The position numbers and the translations under genes were made by a program. Positions 12,315 through 20,283 of a stretch of 64,000 nt of DNA are shown one piece after another (position 1 is the stretch's first letter; each line of letters opens with the position of its first letter). The DNA lies in contig CAMLJN010000005.1 of assembly GCA_946480445.1 (NCBI GenBank), positions 1 to 64,000 of the forward strand, in the 5' to 3' direction. The stretch comes from an uncultured Buttiauxella sp. GTDB taxonomy: Bacteria > Pseudomonadota > Gammaproteobacteria > Enterobacterales > Enterobacteriaceae. Under the pieces are notes generated by a model. The model was not told the origin of the DNA, ran no database searches, and saw only the letters and a program-made list of their open reading frames with translations.

Positions 12315-12836
12315 CTAGTGGATGACACCGCAGGCATAACGTGCTCCGCCGCCGCCCAGAGGTTTAGGACTATCAGACATGTTATCGCCCTCTACGTGAA
12401 TCATCAGCGCTTTTCCCTTCACGTCGTCGAGCGTTTTAAGCCTTGGCGCCGTGACGGGTTCGGTGGCTATACCGTCGTTATTCACCACTAATACCGGCAG
12501 ATCGCCCAGATGACCTGCGCCTTCCGGCCCCAGATGTTTGCCGGTGTGCTCAGGATCAAAATGCCCCCCTGCTGCTTCTGCCGCTGAAGGTTTACCCTCT
12601 TTTAATGCCGGTTCACAGCTTCCCTTAGCGTGCACATGGAAACCATGCTCACCGGGCGGAAGGGTTTTGAGATCGGGGGAAAAGACGAGGCCTTTATCGG
12701 TTTGCGTGATTTTGACCACGCCAATGGATTGGCCGACACCCTGTGCACTGACGAGATTCATTTCAACATCTTCGCTCGCCGCCTGCGCTGCGGCACAGGT
12801 CAAAAGTGCGAGACATGCCAGACTAAAACGCTTCAT
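12315..12836 (-). CDS. sodC: periplasmic Cu/Zn superoxide dismutase
   Basis: Dismutates superoxide in the periplasm. The 173-residue precursor has a signal peptide ending 'AAAQAAS'. Copper ligands are seen in 'GFHVHAKGSC' and later 'MIHVEGDN'; zinc-site histidines in 'GGHFDPEHTGKHLGPEG'. The structural disulphide cysteines are in 'KGSCEP' and 'RYACGVIH'. It follows ydhK convergently and lies downstream of ydhF as in E. coli. Confidence 0.97.
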   Translation of the reverse strand: MKRFSLACLALLTCAAAQAASEDVEMNLVSAQGVGQSIGVVKITQTDKGLVFSPDLKTLPPGEHGFHVHAKGSCEPALKEGKPSAAEAAGGHFDPEHTGKHLGPEGAGHLGDLPVLVVNNDGIATEPVTAPRLKTLDDVKGKALMIHVEGDNMSDSPKPLGGGGARYACGVIH

Positions 12837-12916
12837 GTAACCTCCCGGGTTGTTTTTTACCCATCAAGCATATCACAGGTTAAAATTTCACCGGGAGGCG
12901 AAGGCCATTTTCGGAA

Positions 12917-13813
12917 TTAAGGCACGTCGTAACCGAGCGCCGCTTTACGAATGCGGAACCACTGCTGGCGGCTCATATCCAGGGATAAAGCGTGAATGGC
13001 CGAGCGCACACGCTCGATTTTGCCGGAGCCGATAATCGGCAGCGGCTGCGAAGGCAGGCGCATCACCCAGGCATACACCACCTGTTCAATGGTCTGCGCA
13101 CCCGTTTCATCCGCTACCTTTTGCAGCTCGTCGCGCAGAGGCTGGAAAGCGTCGTCGTTAAACAGGCTTCCACCGCCGAGGCAGGACCACGCCATCGGGC
13201 GTATCCGCAGCTGCTGACACTGATCGAGTGTGCCATCCAGAATGGCGGGCTGATGTACCGGGGAGATCTCAACCTGGTTCGTGGCCAGGGTAAACGGCAA
13301 ACGCGATTGCAATAGCGCGAACTGCGCCGGGGTAAAGTTGGAGACGCCGAAGTGACGCACTTTGCCACTGTGATGCAGATGAGTGAAAGCTTCAGCCACT
13401 TCATCGGCATCCATCAGCGGATCGGGACGGTGGATCAGCAACAGATCCAGATAATCCGTCGCCAGCTTTTGCAAAGAGGCTTCCGCGCTGCTGATGATAT
13501 GGCTGCGATCGGTAATATAGTGACCAAGCGCATGATCCGGGTTGGCGGTTGTCGCGATGCCACATTTGGTGACGATTTCCATTTTCTGACGCAGGTGCGG
13601 AACCAGACGCATCGCGTTGCCAAAGGCTTCCTCGCACTGGTAACCGCCGTATATGTCGGCGTGATCGGCTGTGGTAATGCCCAGTTCAACATGCTCTTCG
13701 ATGAAGCCCGCCAGCTGGCGGGGCGACATGTTCCACTCCATCAAACGCCAGTATCCCATGACCAGGCGTGAAAATTCTGGTCCCTGAGGAGAAATCGTGA
13801 TGCGCTGTACCAT
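12917..13813 (-). CDS. ydhF: aldo/keto reductase family oxidoreductase YdhF
   Basis: NADPH-dependent aldo/keto reductase fold with 298 residues, the E. coli YdhF length. The tetrad is partly visible: Asp/Tyr in 'TADHADIYGGYQ', Lys in 'EIVTKCGIA', His in 'LLLIHRPDPL'. NADP binding is indicated by 'IIGSGKIERV' near the C-terminus. The physiological substrate is not known. It lies between sodC and ydhL, the E. coli order. Confidence 0.95.
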   Translation of the reverse strand: MVQRITISPQGPEFSRLVMGYWRLMEWNMSPRQLAGFIEEHVELGITTADHADIYGGYQCEEAFGNAMRLVPHLRQKMEIVTKCGIATTANPDHALGHYITDRSHIISSAEASLQKLATDYLDLLLIHRPDPLMDADEVAEAFTHLHHSGKVRHFGVSNFTPAQFALLQSRLPFTLATNQVEISPVHQPAILDGTLDQCQQLRIRPMAWSCLGGGSLFNDDAFQPLRDELQKVADETGAQTIEQVVYAWVMRLPSQPLPIIGSGKIERVRSAIHALSLDMSRQQWFRIRKAALGYDVP

Positions 13814-13872
13814 AAAAGCCTGACCTCAATAATTGGATAAATTCTGCGGCGAAGTATAACGGGGTCGGATAA

Positions 13873-14112
13873 TTAAAAAAGTGAGGGTTGCTGCGGTTCT
13901 TCGGGTGAAGCGCCACCGTTTGCTCGTAACTTGCGCAAAAAACGCTGACGACAAAGGCGTAACACGTCCTGTTTTTGCGCATCGCTCATTTTCTGCCAGT
14001 TAAATCGCTCGTCCCGGCTTCGCATACAGCCACGACAAAAGCCTCGTTCATCCGACTGACAGATCCCCCGGCAAGGGCTCTGGATTGGGAAAAACTCAAG
14101 CTGCTCTGCCAC
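13873..14112 (-). CDS. ydhL: DUF1289 small cysteine-rich protein YdhL
   Basis: 79-residue protein with the DUF1289 cysteine pattern 'SPCRGICQSDERGFCRGCMRS', four cysteines probably binding a metal. Function is unknown. The start is the GTG at 14112 (VAEQLEFFPI), behind GGGGGCGAG; it gives exactly the E. coli length, whereas the frame continues open for 37 codons upstream without homology. The C-terminus ends 'EEPQQPSLF' as in E. coli. Confidence 0.9.
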   Translation of the reverse strand: MAEQLEFFPIQSPCRGICQSDERGFCRGCMRSRDERFNWQKMSDAQKQDVLRLCRQRFLRKLRANGGASPEEPQQPSLF

Positions 14113-14233
14113 ATCTCGCCCCCGTCTGCTCACATCCTTCAATTGAAGCCCGACAGTTCCCTGGATGCAAGTAAAGGCGTTGATATTTACTGCCCGAAGC
14201 GGGCGGCAGGCAATTATGCGCACCGATCAACAA

Positions 14234-14250
14234 ATTAAGGTTCACCTAAT
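14234..14250 (+). promoter_or_regulatory. possible PmrA (BasR) box upstream of the phosphoethanolamine transferase
   Basis: ATTAAG-N5-CCTAAT resembles the PmrA direct repeat (CTTAAG/T-N5-CTTAAG/T), with one mismatch per half. A TATAGT that could be a -10 lies at 14282-14287, about 31 nt further on, longer than typical PmrA promoters. Weak candidate. Confidence 0.3.
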
Positions 14251-14298
14251 CTTCGCCGGGTAATCTGCGCGTAGTCACCAATATAGTTTAAGAACCTT

Positions 14299-15927
14299 AT
14301 GGAATTCTCAAAAAAGTTACAATGTAACGATGCGAAATTTAATTTTTGCTGCGCCCTGTTCTTTACGCTTATCAACGCGCTCTTTATCCGCCGCAGCTGG
14401 GAAATTATCCACCCCGACTCCCTGCACGGCTGGCTGTTTGCCGCGTCCGTCCCGCTGGTCCTGTTCTGCGCCTGGCTTATCATCTTCAGTCTGATAAACC
14501 TCCCGCTGCTGCGTAAGCCGGTGCTGATCGTCCTTGTTCTGGGCTGTGCCGCCAGTAACTACTTTATGCATACCTACGGCGCCGTGATAGATAAAAGCAT
14601 GATGGTGAATGTCTTTGAAACGGACTCGCAGGAGGCTACGGCGCTCATCACTCCGCAGCTTTTACTGTGGCTGGCACTGGCAGGCGTATTGCCCGCGCTG
14701 TTTCTTGCCGCGATTAAAATCAAAACGGCGCGCTGGTGGCATACCATTCTCACCCGTCTGGTGTGTATCCTGGCAGGTATGCTGGTGATTATTCTGGTCG
14801 CATCCGTGTTTTATAAAGACTACGCTTCGCTGTTTCGCAACAATAAAGGCGTGGTGAAGATGGTGACGCCTGCAAACTATATCAGCGCCATCAGCCGGTA
14901 CAGCAAAGAGCGCTGGTTCGCGGGCGACCAGACTCTGATCAAAGTCGGCCAGGATGCTAAAAAAGGCGCGCTAATCAGCCAGCAGCAGAAAAAAACCGTG
15001 GTGATTCTTGTGGTGGGGGAAGCTTCACGCGCGGAAAACTATTCTCTTGGCGGCTATGCCCGCGAGACGAATCCTGAACTTAAAAAACAGGGCGTAGTTT
15101 ACTTCCCGCAGGCTTCATCCTGCGGGACAGAAACCGCCGTCTCCGTGCCCTGCATGTTCTCCGGTATGCCTCGCAGCAAGTACGATGCGGATTTGGCTCG
15201 CCATCAGGAAGGCCTGCTTGATGTCATGGCCCACGCGGGCGTAAATCTTCTGTGGCGCGACAACGACGGCGGCTGCAAGGGTGCCTGTAACCGTATCCCG
15301 CACACGGATATGACGCAGTGGAAAATCGACAACCTGTGTAAGGACCAGTCCTGCATGGATGATGCGGTACTCTACCGCCTTGATAACGTGCTGGATGGTT
15401 TGCAAAGTGATTCCGTGATTGTACTGCACCTGATGGGCAGCCACGGTCCGGCGTATTACAAGCGTTATCCGGATAAATTCCGCGCATTCACGCCGACCTG
15501 TGACAGCAATCAGATTCAGGATTGCGACCGCCAGGCGCTGATCAATACCTATGACAACAGCATTCTCTATACCGATGATGTGCTCAGTCGGACTATCGAC
15601 AAGTTGAAAGCCCGGGAAGACAAATTCAACACCGCGCTGGTTTACCTGTCCGATCACGGTGAATCACTGGGCGAGAGCGGGATTTATCTGCACGGCACGC
15701 CTTATATGCTCGCCCCTGCCCAGCAAACGCATATTCCTTTCCTGTTCTGGCTGTCAAAAGACTATCAGCAAAATTTTGCGCTCAACCCGGACTGTCTGAC
15801 GAAAAAAGCGGCGGACAGTGAAGTTTCGCAGGATAATCTTTTCTCCACCCTGCTCGGCATGATGGATATTAAAAGTTCGATATATCAAAAAGATATGGAT
15901 ATTCTCGCCGGCTGTCGTCGAGCCTGA
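14299..15927 (+). CDS. EptA/MCR-family phosphoethanolamine transferase
   Basis: Inner-membrane enzyme of the EptA/PmrC/MCR family, which moves phosphoethanolamine from phosphatidylethanolamine to lipid A or core. The 542 residues comprise about five N-terminal membrane helices (to about residue 175) and a periplasmic sulfatase-like domain. Metal and catalytic residues are present: Glu241 ('VVGEASRAEN'), Thr279 nucleophile ('CGTETAVSVPC'), His382 ('MGSHGPAYY'), Asp452-His453 ('SDHGESLGE') and His465. Disulphide cysteines ('GGCKGAC') are kept. No such gene lies between ydhL and nemR in E. coli. Lipid A is the likely acceptor but core or other glycans cannot be excluded; it is one family branch among EptA, MCR and related enzymes. 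Confidence 0.9.
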   Translation: MEFSKKLQCNDAKFNFCCALFFTLINALFIRRSWEIIHPDSLHGWLFAASVPLVLFCAWLIIFSLINLPLLRKPVLIVLVLGCAASNYFMHTYGAVIDKSMMVNVFETDSQEATALITPQLLLWLALAGVLPALFLAAIKIKTARWWHTILTRLVCILAGMLVIILVASVFYKDYASLFRNNKGVVKMVTPANYISAISRYSKERWFAGDQTLIKVGQDAKKGALISQQQKKTVVILVVGEASRAENYSLGGYARETNPELKKQGVVYFPQASSCGTETAVSVPCMFSGMPRSKYDADLARHQEGLLDVMAHAGVNLLWRDNDGGCKGACNRIPHTDMTQWKIDNLCKDQSCMDDAVLYRLDNVLDGLQSDSVIVLHLMGSHGPAYYKRYPDKFRAFTPTCDSNQIQDCDRQALINTYDNSILYTDDVLSRTIDKLKAREDKFNTALVYLSDHGESLGESGIYLHGTPYMLAPAQQTHIPFLFWLSKDYQQNFALNPDCLTKKAADSEVSQDNLFSTLLGMMDIKSSIYQKDMDILAGCRRA

Positions 15928-15931
15928 ACGC

Positions 15932-15959
15932 CCGGCGATCGTAAAAAAACGATCGCCGG
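15932..15959. other. perfect hairpin after the phosphoethanolamine transferase gene
   Basis: An 11-bp stem (CCGGCGATCGT / ACGATCGCCGG) with an A-rich loop begins 5 bp after the stop codon. No T-run follows, so it is a poor intrinsic terminator but probably marks the transcript end. Confidence 0.5.
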
Positions 15960-15969
15960 CATCTTGCGC

Positions 15970-15985
15970 TAGACTGATTGGTCTA
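15970..15985. promoter_or_regulatory. NemR operator upstream of nemR
   Basis: TAGACTGATTGGTCTA: outer half-sites TAGAC / GTCTA, matching the palindromic NemR box known upstream of nemR in E. coli. It lies 17 bp before the nemR start. Confidence 0.75.
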
Positions 15986-16002
15986 TTACAGTGCTCTGCA
16001 TG

Positions 16003-16602
16003 ATGAACAGAAACCCAGCACACGACACTCGCGAACATCTCCTTGCCACCGGCGAGCAGCTTTGTCTGCAACGTGGATTTACCGGCATGGGTTTAAGCGA
16101 ACTGTTAAAAACGGCTGAAGTGCCGAAAGGTTCCTTCTATCACTATTTCCGCTCAAAAGAGGCGTTTGGCGTGGTGATGCTGGAACGCTATTACGAGGCC
16201 TATAACCACAGATTACAGCAGCACTTTTGCCAGCCGGATATGAATTATCGCGAAAAGCTGCTGGACTGGTATCAGCAGGCACTGACCTACTTCTGCCAGC
16301 ACAGCCGGTTAATCAGCTGTCTGACGGTAAAACTCTCGGCGGAAGTATGCGATCTTTCAGAAGATATGCGCGGCGCGCTCGATAAAGGCGCGGCGCAAAT
16401 TATCGCGCAGTTAGCCCATGCGCTGGAAAAGGGTCAGGCGGAGAAAAGCCTGGCGATTGAAGGCGATGCGTTTAGCCTGGCGCAAACTATTTATGCTCTG
16501 TGGCTGGGTGCCAGCCTGCAGGCGAAGATTTCACGAAGCGCGGTGCCGATGGAAAGCGCCCTGGTTTATGTGAATCGTTTACTAGCGGAGCCTGTCTCCT
16601 GA
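16003..16602 (+). CDS. nemR: TetR-family repressor NemR
   Basis: TetR-family repressor that releases DNA on reaction with N-ethylmaleimide, methylglyoxal, quinones or bleach. The 199 residues equal E. coli. The HTH is in 'GMGLSELLKTAEVPKGSFYHYF'-type sequence (about 28-49). The redox-switch Cys106 ('ISCLTVKLS') and its partner Lys175 ('LQAKISRS') are both at the E. coli positions. The start is the ATG at 16003; an ATG one codon before and a GTG at 15991 are possible. A terminator overlaps its stop codon. Confidence 0.96.
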   Translation: MNRNPAHDTREHLLATGEQLCLQRGFTGMGLSELLKTAEVPKGSFYHYFRSKEAFGVVMLERYYEAYNHRLQQHFCQPDMNYREKLLDWYQQALTYFCQHSRLISCLTVKLSAEVCDLSEDMRGALDKGAAQIIAQLAHALEKGQAEKSLAIEGDAFSLAQTIYALWLGASLQAKISRSAVPMESALVYVNRLLAEPVS

Positions 16603-16613
16603 CAGGCTTTTTT
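16589..16613 (+). terminator. terminator overlapping the nemR stop codon
   Basis: AGCCTGTC / GACAGGCT with a 4-nt loop and a run of six Ts. The TGA of nemR (16600-16602) sits in the loop and descending stem, so translation may compete with hairpin formation. Confidence 0.75.
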
Positions 16614-16627
16614 ATTTACTCTATTAC

Positions 16628-16642
16628 TAGACGACCGGTCTA
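16628..16642. promoter_or_regulatory. second NemR-type palindrome, upstream of nemA
   Basis: TAGACGACCGGTCTA has the same TAGAC / GTCTA half-sites as the site ahead of nemR, with a spacer of 5 rather than 6. It lies 15 bp before the nemA ATG and after the nemR terminator, suggesting that nemA has its own repressed promoter. Confidence 0.65.
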
Positions 16643-16657
16643 CTCTAAGGATGCACC

Positions 16658-17755
16658 ATGTCAGCAGATAAATTATTTACCCCATTAAAAGTCGGCGCAA
16701 TCACCACGCCAAACCGTATCTTTATGGCACCGTTAACACGCCTGCGCAGCATAGTGCCGGGGGATATTCCTACCCCGCTGATGGGGGAGTACTACCGCCA
16801 GCGTGCAAGCTCCGGGCTTATCATCAGCGAGGCAACGCAGATTTCCGCGCAGGCTAAAGGCTACGAAGGCGCGCCGGGTCTGCACAGCCCGGAGCAAATT
16901 GAAGCCTGGAAGAAAATCACCGCGGGTGTGCATGCCGAAAAAGGCCGCATTGCCGTTCAGCTTTGGCACACCGGGCGCATCTCCCACTCCAGCATCCAGC
17001 CCGATGGCCAGGCTCCGGTCGCACCATCAGCGCTTTCTGCGGGCACGCGCACTTCCCTGCGTGATGAAAACGGCCATGCCATTCGCGTCGATACGTCTAT
17101 GCCCCGCGCCCTGGAAACCGAAGAAATTCCGGGCATCGTTAATGATTTCCGCCAGGCCGTAGGCAACGCTCGTGATGCGGGTTTTGACATGGTTGAGCTG
17201 CATTCCGCTCATGGCTACCTGCTGCACCAGTTCCTTTCCCCGTCGTCAAACAAGCGTACCGATCTGTACGGCGGCAGCCGCGAAAACCGCGCCCGCCTGG
17301 TGCTCGAGGTTGTTGATGCGGTAAGCAAAGAGTGGAGCGCCGATCGCATTGGTATTCGCGTTTCGCCTATCGGCACCTTCCAGAATGTCGACAACGGCCC
17401 GGACGAAGAAGCCGATGCACTGTATCTGATTGAAGAGCTGAACAAACGCGGTATCGCCTATCTGCATATGTCCGAGCCAGACTGGGCCGGTGGCCAGCCT
17501 TACAGCGAAGCGTTCCGCCAGAAAGTTCGCGATCGTTTCAGCGGCGTGATTATCGGTGCCGGGGCTTATACGCCAGAGAAAGCCGAGTCCCTGATTGAAA
17601 AAGGCCTGATTGACGCGGTTGCTTTTGGCCGCGATTACATCGCCAACCCGGATCTGGTGGAGCGCCTGCATCGCAACGCCGAGCTGAACCCTCAGCGTCC
17701 GGAGTCATTCTACGGCGGCGGCGCCGAAGGCTACACCGATTACCCAACTTTGTAA
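16658..17755 (+). CDS. nemA: N-ethylmaleimide reductase (old yellow enzyme)
   Basis: FMN-dependent, NADPH-using ene-reductase that reduces activated alkenes, nitrate esters and quinones. The 365 residues match E. coli NemA in length. FMN and substrate motifs are 'APLTRLRS', '[10 protein letters not shown]', the His pair in '[17 protein letters not shown]', and the phosphate-binding '[13 protein letters not shown]'. With nemR and gloA it forms the reactive-electrophile defence cluster. Confidence 0.97.
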   Translation: MSADKLFTPLKVGAITTPNRIFMAPLTRLRSIVPGDIPTPLMGEYYRQRASSGLIISEATQISAQAKGYEGAPGLHSPEQIEAWKKITAGVHAEKGRIAVQLWHTGRISHSSIQPDGQAPVAPSALSAGTRTSLRDENGHAIRVDTSMPRALETEEIPGIVNDFRQAVGNARDAGFDMVELHSAHGYLLHQFLSPSSNKRTDLYGGSRENRARLVLEVVDAVSKEWSADRIGIRVSPIGTFQNVDNGPDEEADALYLIEELNKRGIAYLHMSEPDWAGGQPYSEAFRQKVRDRFSGVIIGAGAYTPEKAESLIEKGLIDAVAFGRDYIANPDLVERLHRNAELNPQRPESFYGGGAEGYTDYPTL

Positions 17756-17768
17756 TACCTTCCATTGA

Positions 17769-17790
17769 TAGCGGCGTTTAATCGCCGCTA
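17769..17790 (+). other. hairpin between nemA and gloA
   Basis: TAGCGGCG / CGCCGCTA with a 6-nt loop, 13 bp after nemA. There is no T-run, so termination would be partial at most. Confidence 0.5.
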
Positions 17791-17853
17791 TACTTACCTC
17801 ACATTTAAAAAACGTTTCCTGCTTGTTAAACGTTTTAATTCTAAGAGGAATTT

Positions 17854-18261
17854 ATGCGCTTACTTCACACCATGCTGCGTGTTGGCGACCTGCAACGCTC
17901 CATCGACTTTTATACCAAAGTGCTGGGCATGTCCCTGCTGCGTACCAGCGAAAACCCGGAATATAAATACTCACTCGCCTTTGTCGGTTACGGCCCTGAA
18001 ACCGAAGAAGCGGTTATCGAGCTGACCTACAACTGGGGTGTAGATAGCTACGATCCGGGCAACGCCTATGGCCATATCGCCCTGAGCGTGGATAATGCGG
18101 CCGAGGCCTGCGAGCGTATCCGTAACAGCGGCGGCAACGTGACTCGCGAAGCGGGTCCGGTAAAAGGCGGCTCCACCGTGATCGCCTTTGTGGAAGATCC
18201 GGACGGTTACAAAATCGAGCTGATTGAAAGCAAAGATGCTGGTCGCGGTCTGGGTAACTAA
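17854..18261 (+). CDS. gloA: lactoylglutathione lyase (glyoxalase I)
   Basis: Nickel-dependent enzyme that isomerises the methylglyoxal-glutathione hemithioacetal to S-lactoylglutathione. The 135 residues equal E. coli. All four metal ligands are at the E. coli positions: His5, Glu56, His74 and Glu122. AAGAGGAA precedes the ATG. It follows nemA, both acting on reactive electrophiles. Confidence 0.98.
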   Translation: MRLLHTMLRVGDLQRSIDFYTKVLGMSLLRTSENPEYKYSLAFVGYGPETEEAVIELTYNWGVDSYDPGNAYGHIALSVDNAAEACERIRNSGGNVTREAGPVKGGSTVIAFVEDPDGYKIELIESKDAGRGLGN

Positions 18262-18270
18262 TACCCTGTT

Positions 18271-18293
18271 AACGGGCGTATCCTGCGCCCGTT
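18271..18293 (+). other. hairpin after gloA
   Basis: AACGGGCG / CGCCCGTT with a 7-nt loop, 9 bp after the gloA stop, no T-run. It probably marks the gloA transcript end. Confidence 0.45.
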
Positions 18294-18356
18294 ACTGCAT
18301 CCCCCTTCGAAATTTGCCATAATGCGCGCTGCACTTTTCCGTATTAAGAGATCCTG

Positions 18357-19010
18357 ATGTCTGACAACACGCAATTGCATGGCCTGTGCGAACGTTTTCG
18401 TGGTTTTTATCCCGTTGTGATTGACGTTGAAACCGCGGGTTTCAACGCCAAAACTGACGCCCTTCTGGAAGTAGCCGCCATCACCCTGAAGATGGATGCC
18501 GATGGCTGGCTGAGCCCGGATGAAACCCTGCATTTCCATGTCGAACCTTTCGAGGGATCTATTCTCCAGCCGGAAGCGCTGGCCTTCAACGGTATCGACC
18601 CGCACAACCCTTTGCGTGGCGCAGTCAGTGAATACGAAGCGCTGCACGCCATTTTCAAAATGGTGCGTAAAGGCATCAAAGACACCGGCTGTAACCGGGC
18701 TATCATGGTGGCGCATAACGCAACTTTCGATCACGGTTTTATGATGGCTGCAGCGGAACGCGCCTCGTTGAAACGCAACCCGTTCCATCCTTTTGTCACC
18801 TTTGATACTGCCGCGCTCAGCGGACTGGCATTAGGCCAGACGGTGCTGGCAAAAGCCTGTATCGCGGCAGGCATGCAGTTTGACAGCAGCCAGGCGCACT
18901 CAGCGCTGTATGACACCGAGCAAACCGCCCTGCTATTCTGTGAGATCGTCAACCGCTGGAAACGTCTTGGCGGCTGGCCGTTGCCGATGCCGGACGCGCC
19001 TGGCGCATAA
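18357..19010 (+). CDS. rnt: ribonuclease T
   Basis: DEDDh 3'-5' exoribonuclease that trims tRNA CCA ends and matures 5S and 23S rRNA. The 217-residue product (E. coli 215) has the catalytic residues at E. coli positions: Asp23 and Glu25 ('IDVETAGFN'), Asp125 ('NATFDHGF'), His181 and Asp186 ('HSALYDTEQ'). In E. coli lhr follows; here lhr is absent and an exporter gene is convergent. Confidence 0.97.
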   Translation: MSDNTQLHGLCERFRGFYPVVIDVETAGFNAKTDALLEVAAITLKMDADGWLSPDETLHFHVEPFEGSILQPEALAFNGIDPHNPLRGAVSEYEALHAIFKMVRKGIKDTGCNRAIMVAHNATFDHGFMMAAAERASLKRNPFHPFVTFDTAALSGLALGQTVLAKACIAAGMQFDSSQAHSALYDTEQTALLFCEIVNRWKRLGGWPLPMPDAPGA

Positions 19011-19023
19011 ATGCGAAGAGATG

Positions 19024-19059
19024 AAAAAGCCGGTTACCCTAAGTGCCCGGCTTTTTTTT
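19024..19059. terminator. bidirectional terminator between rnt and the EamA gene
   Basis: AAAAAGCCGG / CCGGCTTTTT with a 13-nt loop and T-run to 19059. It serves rnt on the plus strand. On the minus strand it overlaps and follows the last codons of the convergent transporter gene. Confidence 0.8.
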
Positions 19060-19972
19060 GACCTGCAAGCTCATCCCCTTGCAGCTTGCCGCGTGAATCC
19101 AGCGAAATCAAAATCACCGAAGACATAATCAGCAGCGTGCCGAGCCAGTCCGGCAGCGTGAACGTAATGCCCAGCAGCAGTAGCGAGAGCAACGCGCTGC
19201 TCAACGGCTCCGCGCAGCTCAGAATGCTGGCCTTTGGCCCACCAATCATCTGCGCACCGGTCAGATAGAGACTAAAGGTGATAGCGGTTCCCACAACCAC
19301 AAGATAGAAAAAGGCAAAGAGCACGTCGCCGGAGGCGGTAAAGCTCCCGACCTGGCTTGCATAAAACGGCACCAGCATCATCCCGCCCAGCAGCATACTC
19401 CAGCCGACAATTGGCAGCGTGCCAAAGCGCGCAATCAACCCTGAGGGATAGGTGGTGTAAAACGCGGCGGCAAACGCGGAGGCAATACCCCAGAATAGCG
19501 CACCCACAGAGATTGAAATGGAGGTCGGATCGCCGTGGGTCACCAACAGAAACGTCCCGAGCAATGATGTCCCCATCGCGGCAAAAACAAACTTACCGGA
19601 ACGCTTCTTACGGGCTAACGCAAACCACGCCACGATAATTGTCGGCGAAAGAAATTGCAGAATCGTTGCCGTAGCGGCATTGGATTTTTCGATGGTCAGC
19701 AGAAACGTAAGCTGAACCGTCAGCGCGCCAAACAACGTAAAAACCAGCAGCGAGATAATGTCCTGACGCTGTCTGAACACCGCAAAGATCTTATCCCCGT
19801 GTATAAAAGAGAGGGTCAGTAAAATTAAACCGGAAAACAGCAAACGAAGCATGGTAAGCGATTCAGATGAGATAGCGCTTTGCTCCATAATGTACTGGGC
19901 GCAAACCCCTGAGCTGCCCCACAGCACCGCAGCAAATAACACATACAACATACCTTTCCGACTGACGCTCAT
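19034..19972 (-). CDS. EamA/DMT-family transporter
   Basis: Drug/metabolite transporter superfamily protein (312 residues, about ten membrane helices in two EamA repeats). The repeats start around '[22 protein letters not shown]' and '[22 protein letters not shown]', and the second ends with the family-typical '[25 protein letters not shown]' stretch. The substrate cannot be read from sequence. The start is the ATG at 19972 (MSVSRKGM) with AGGAAA before it; the frame is open upstream without homology. It occupies the place of lhr next to rnt. Confidence 0.88.
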   Translation of the reverse strand: MSVSRKGMLYVLFAAVLWGSSGVCAQYIMEQSAISSESLTMLRLLFSGLILLTLSFIHGDKIFAVFRQRQDIISLLVFTLFGALTVQLTFLLTIEKSNAATATILQFLSPTIIVAWFALARKKRSGKFVFAAMGTSLLGTFLLVTHGDPTSISISVGALFWGIASAFAAAFYTTYPSGLIARFGTLPIVGWSMLLGGMMLVPFYASQVGSFTASGDVLFAFFYLVVVGTAITFSLYLTGAQMIGGPKASILSCAEPLSSALLSLLLLGITFTLPDWLGTLLIMSSVILISLDSRGKLQGDELAGQKKAGHLG

Positions 19973-20098
19973 TTTCCTGCCCTTTCCCTGCGAATCAAGG
20001 GCAGCATAGTAGCGTAAAACACACCGAATTAGCTGCCGGACACACCCTGACGTAATGGCCCGGCGTAGCAAGATTAACTGCCGTAGACCTTAATGGCG
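19973..20098. other. intergenic DNA upstream of the EamA transporter
   Basis: Promoter-side DNA of the transporter gene. I see no operator or further gene in it. Together with the chemoreceptor remnant at 20099-20224 it makes up the gap before pheP. Confidence 0.4.
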
Positions 20099-20224
20099 TT
20101 ATTCAGACGCATTGTGCACTGGTTTGCTCACGTCCTGGGTCACCTTTGCAGCATTATTGTCGATCAGACTGGTTATCTCTTTTGCCGCCGTAGCGGAATG
20201 CTTAATGGCAGCGCTGCTGTTTAT
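20099..20224 (-). pseudogene. chemoreceptor (methyl-accepting chemotaxis protein) remnant
   Basis: Minus-strand reading between two in-frame stops gives 41 residues containing 'HSATAAKEITSLIDNN' and 'VTQDVSKPVHNASE'. This parallels the signalling-domain stretch of Tsr-type receptors ('RSAQAAREIKSLIEDS ... VDVGSTLVESAGE'). No start codon, transmembrane part or remaining signalling domain is present. The match is by eye from memory, so it is tentative. Confidence 0.45.
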
Positions 20225-20283
20225 TTAAGTTTTATGACACCTTCCGCCTTTATTAAGTGCAGAAGGTGTATTCAAGTTAAAGG

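Noticed and set aside
15932-15959. Hairpin after the phosphoethanolamine transferase as an intrinsic terminator
   Set aside because: Strong stem but no T-run on the plus strand, so recorded only as a hairpin.
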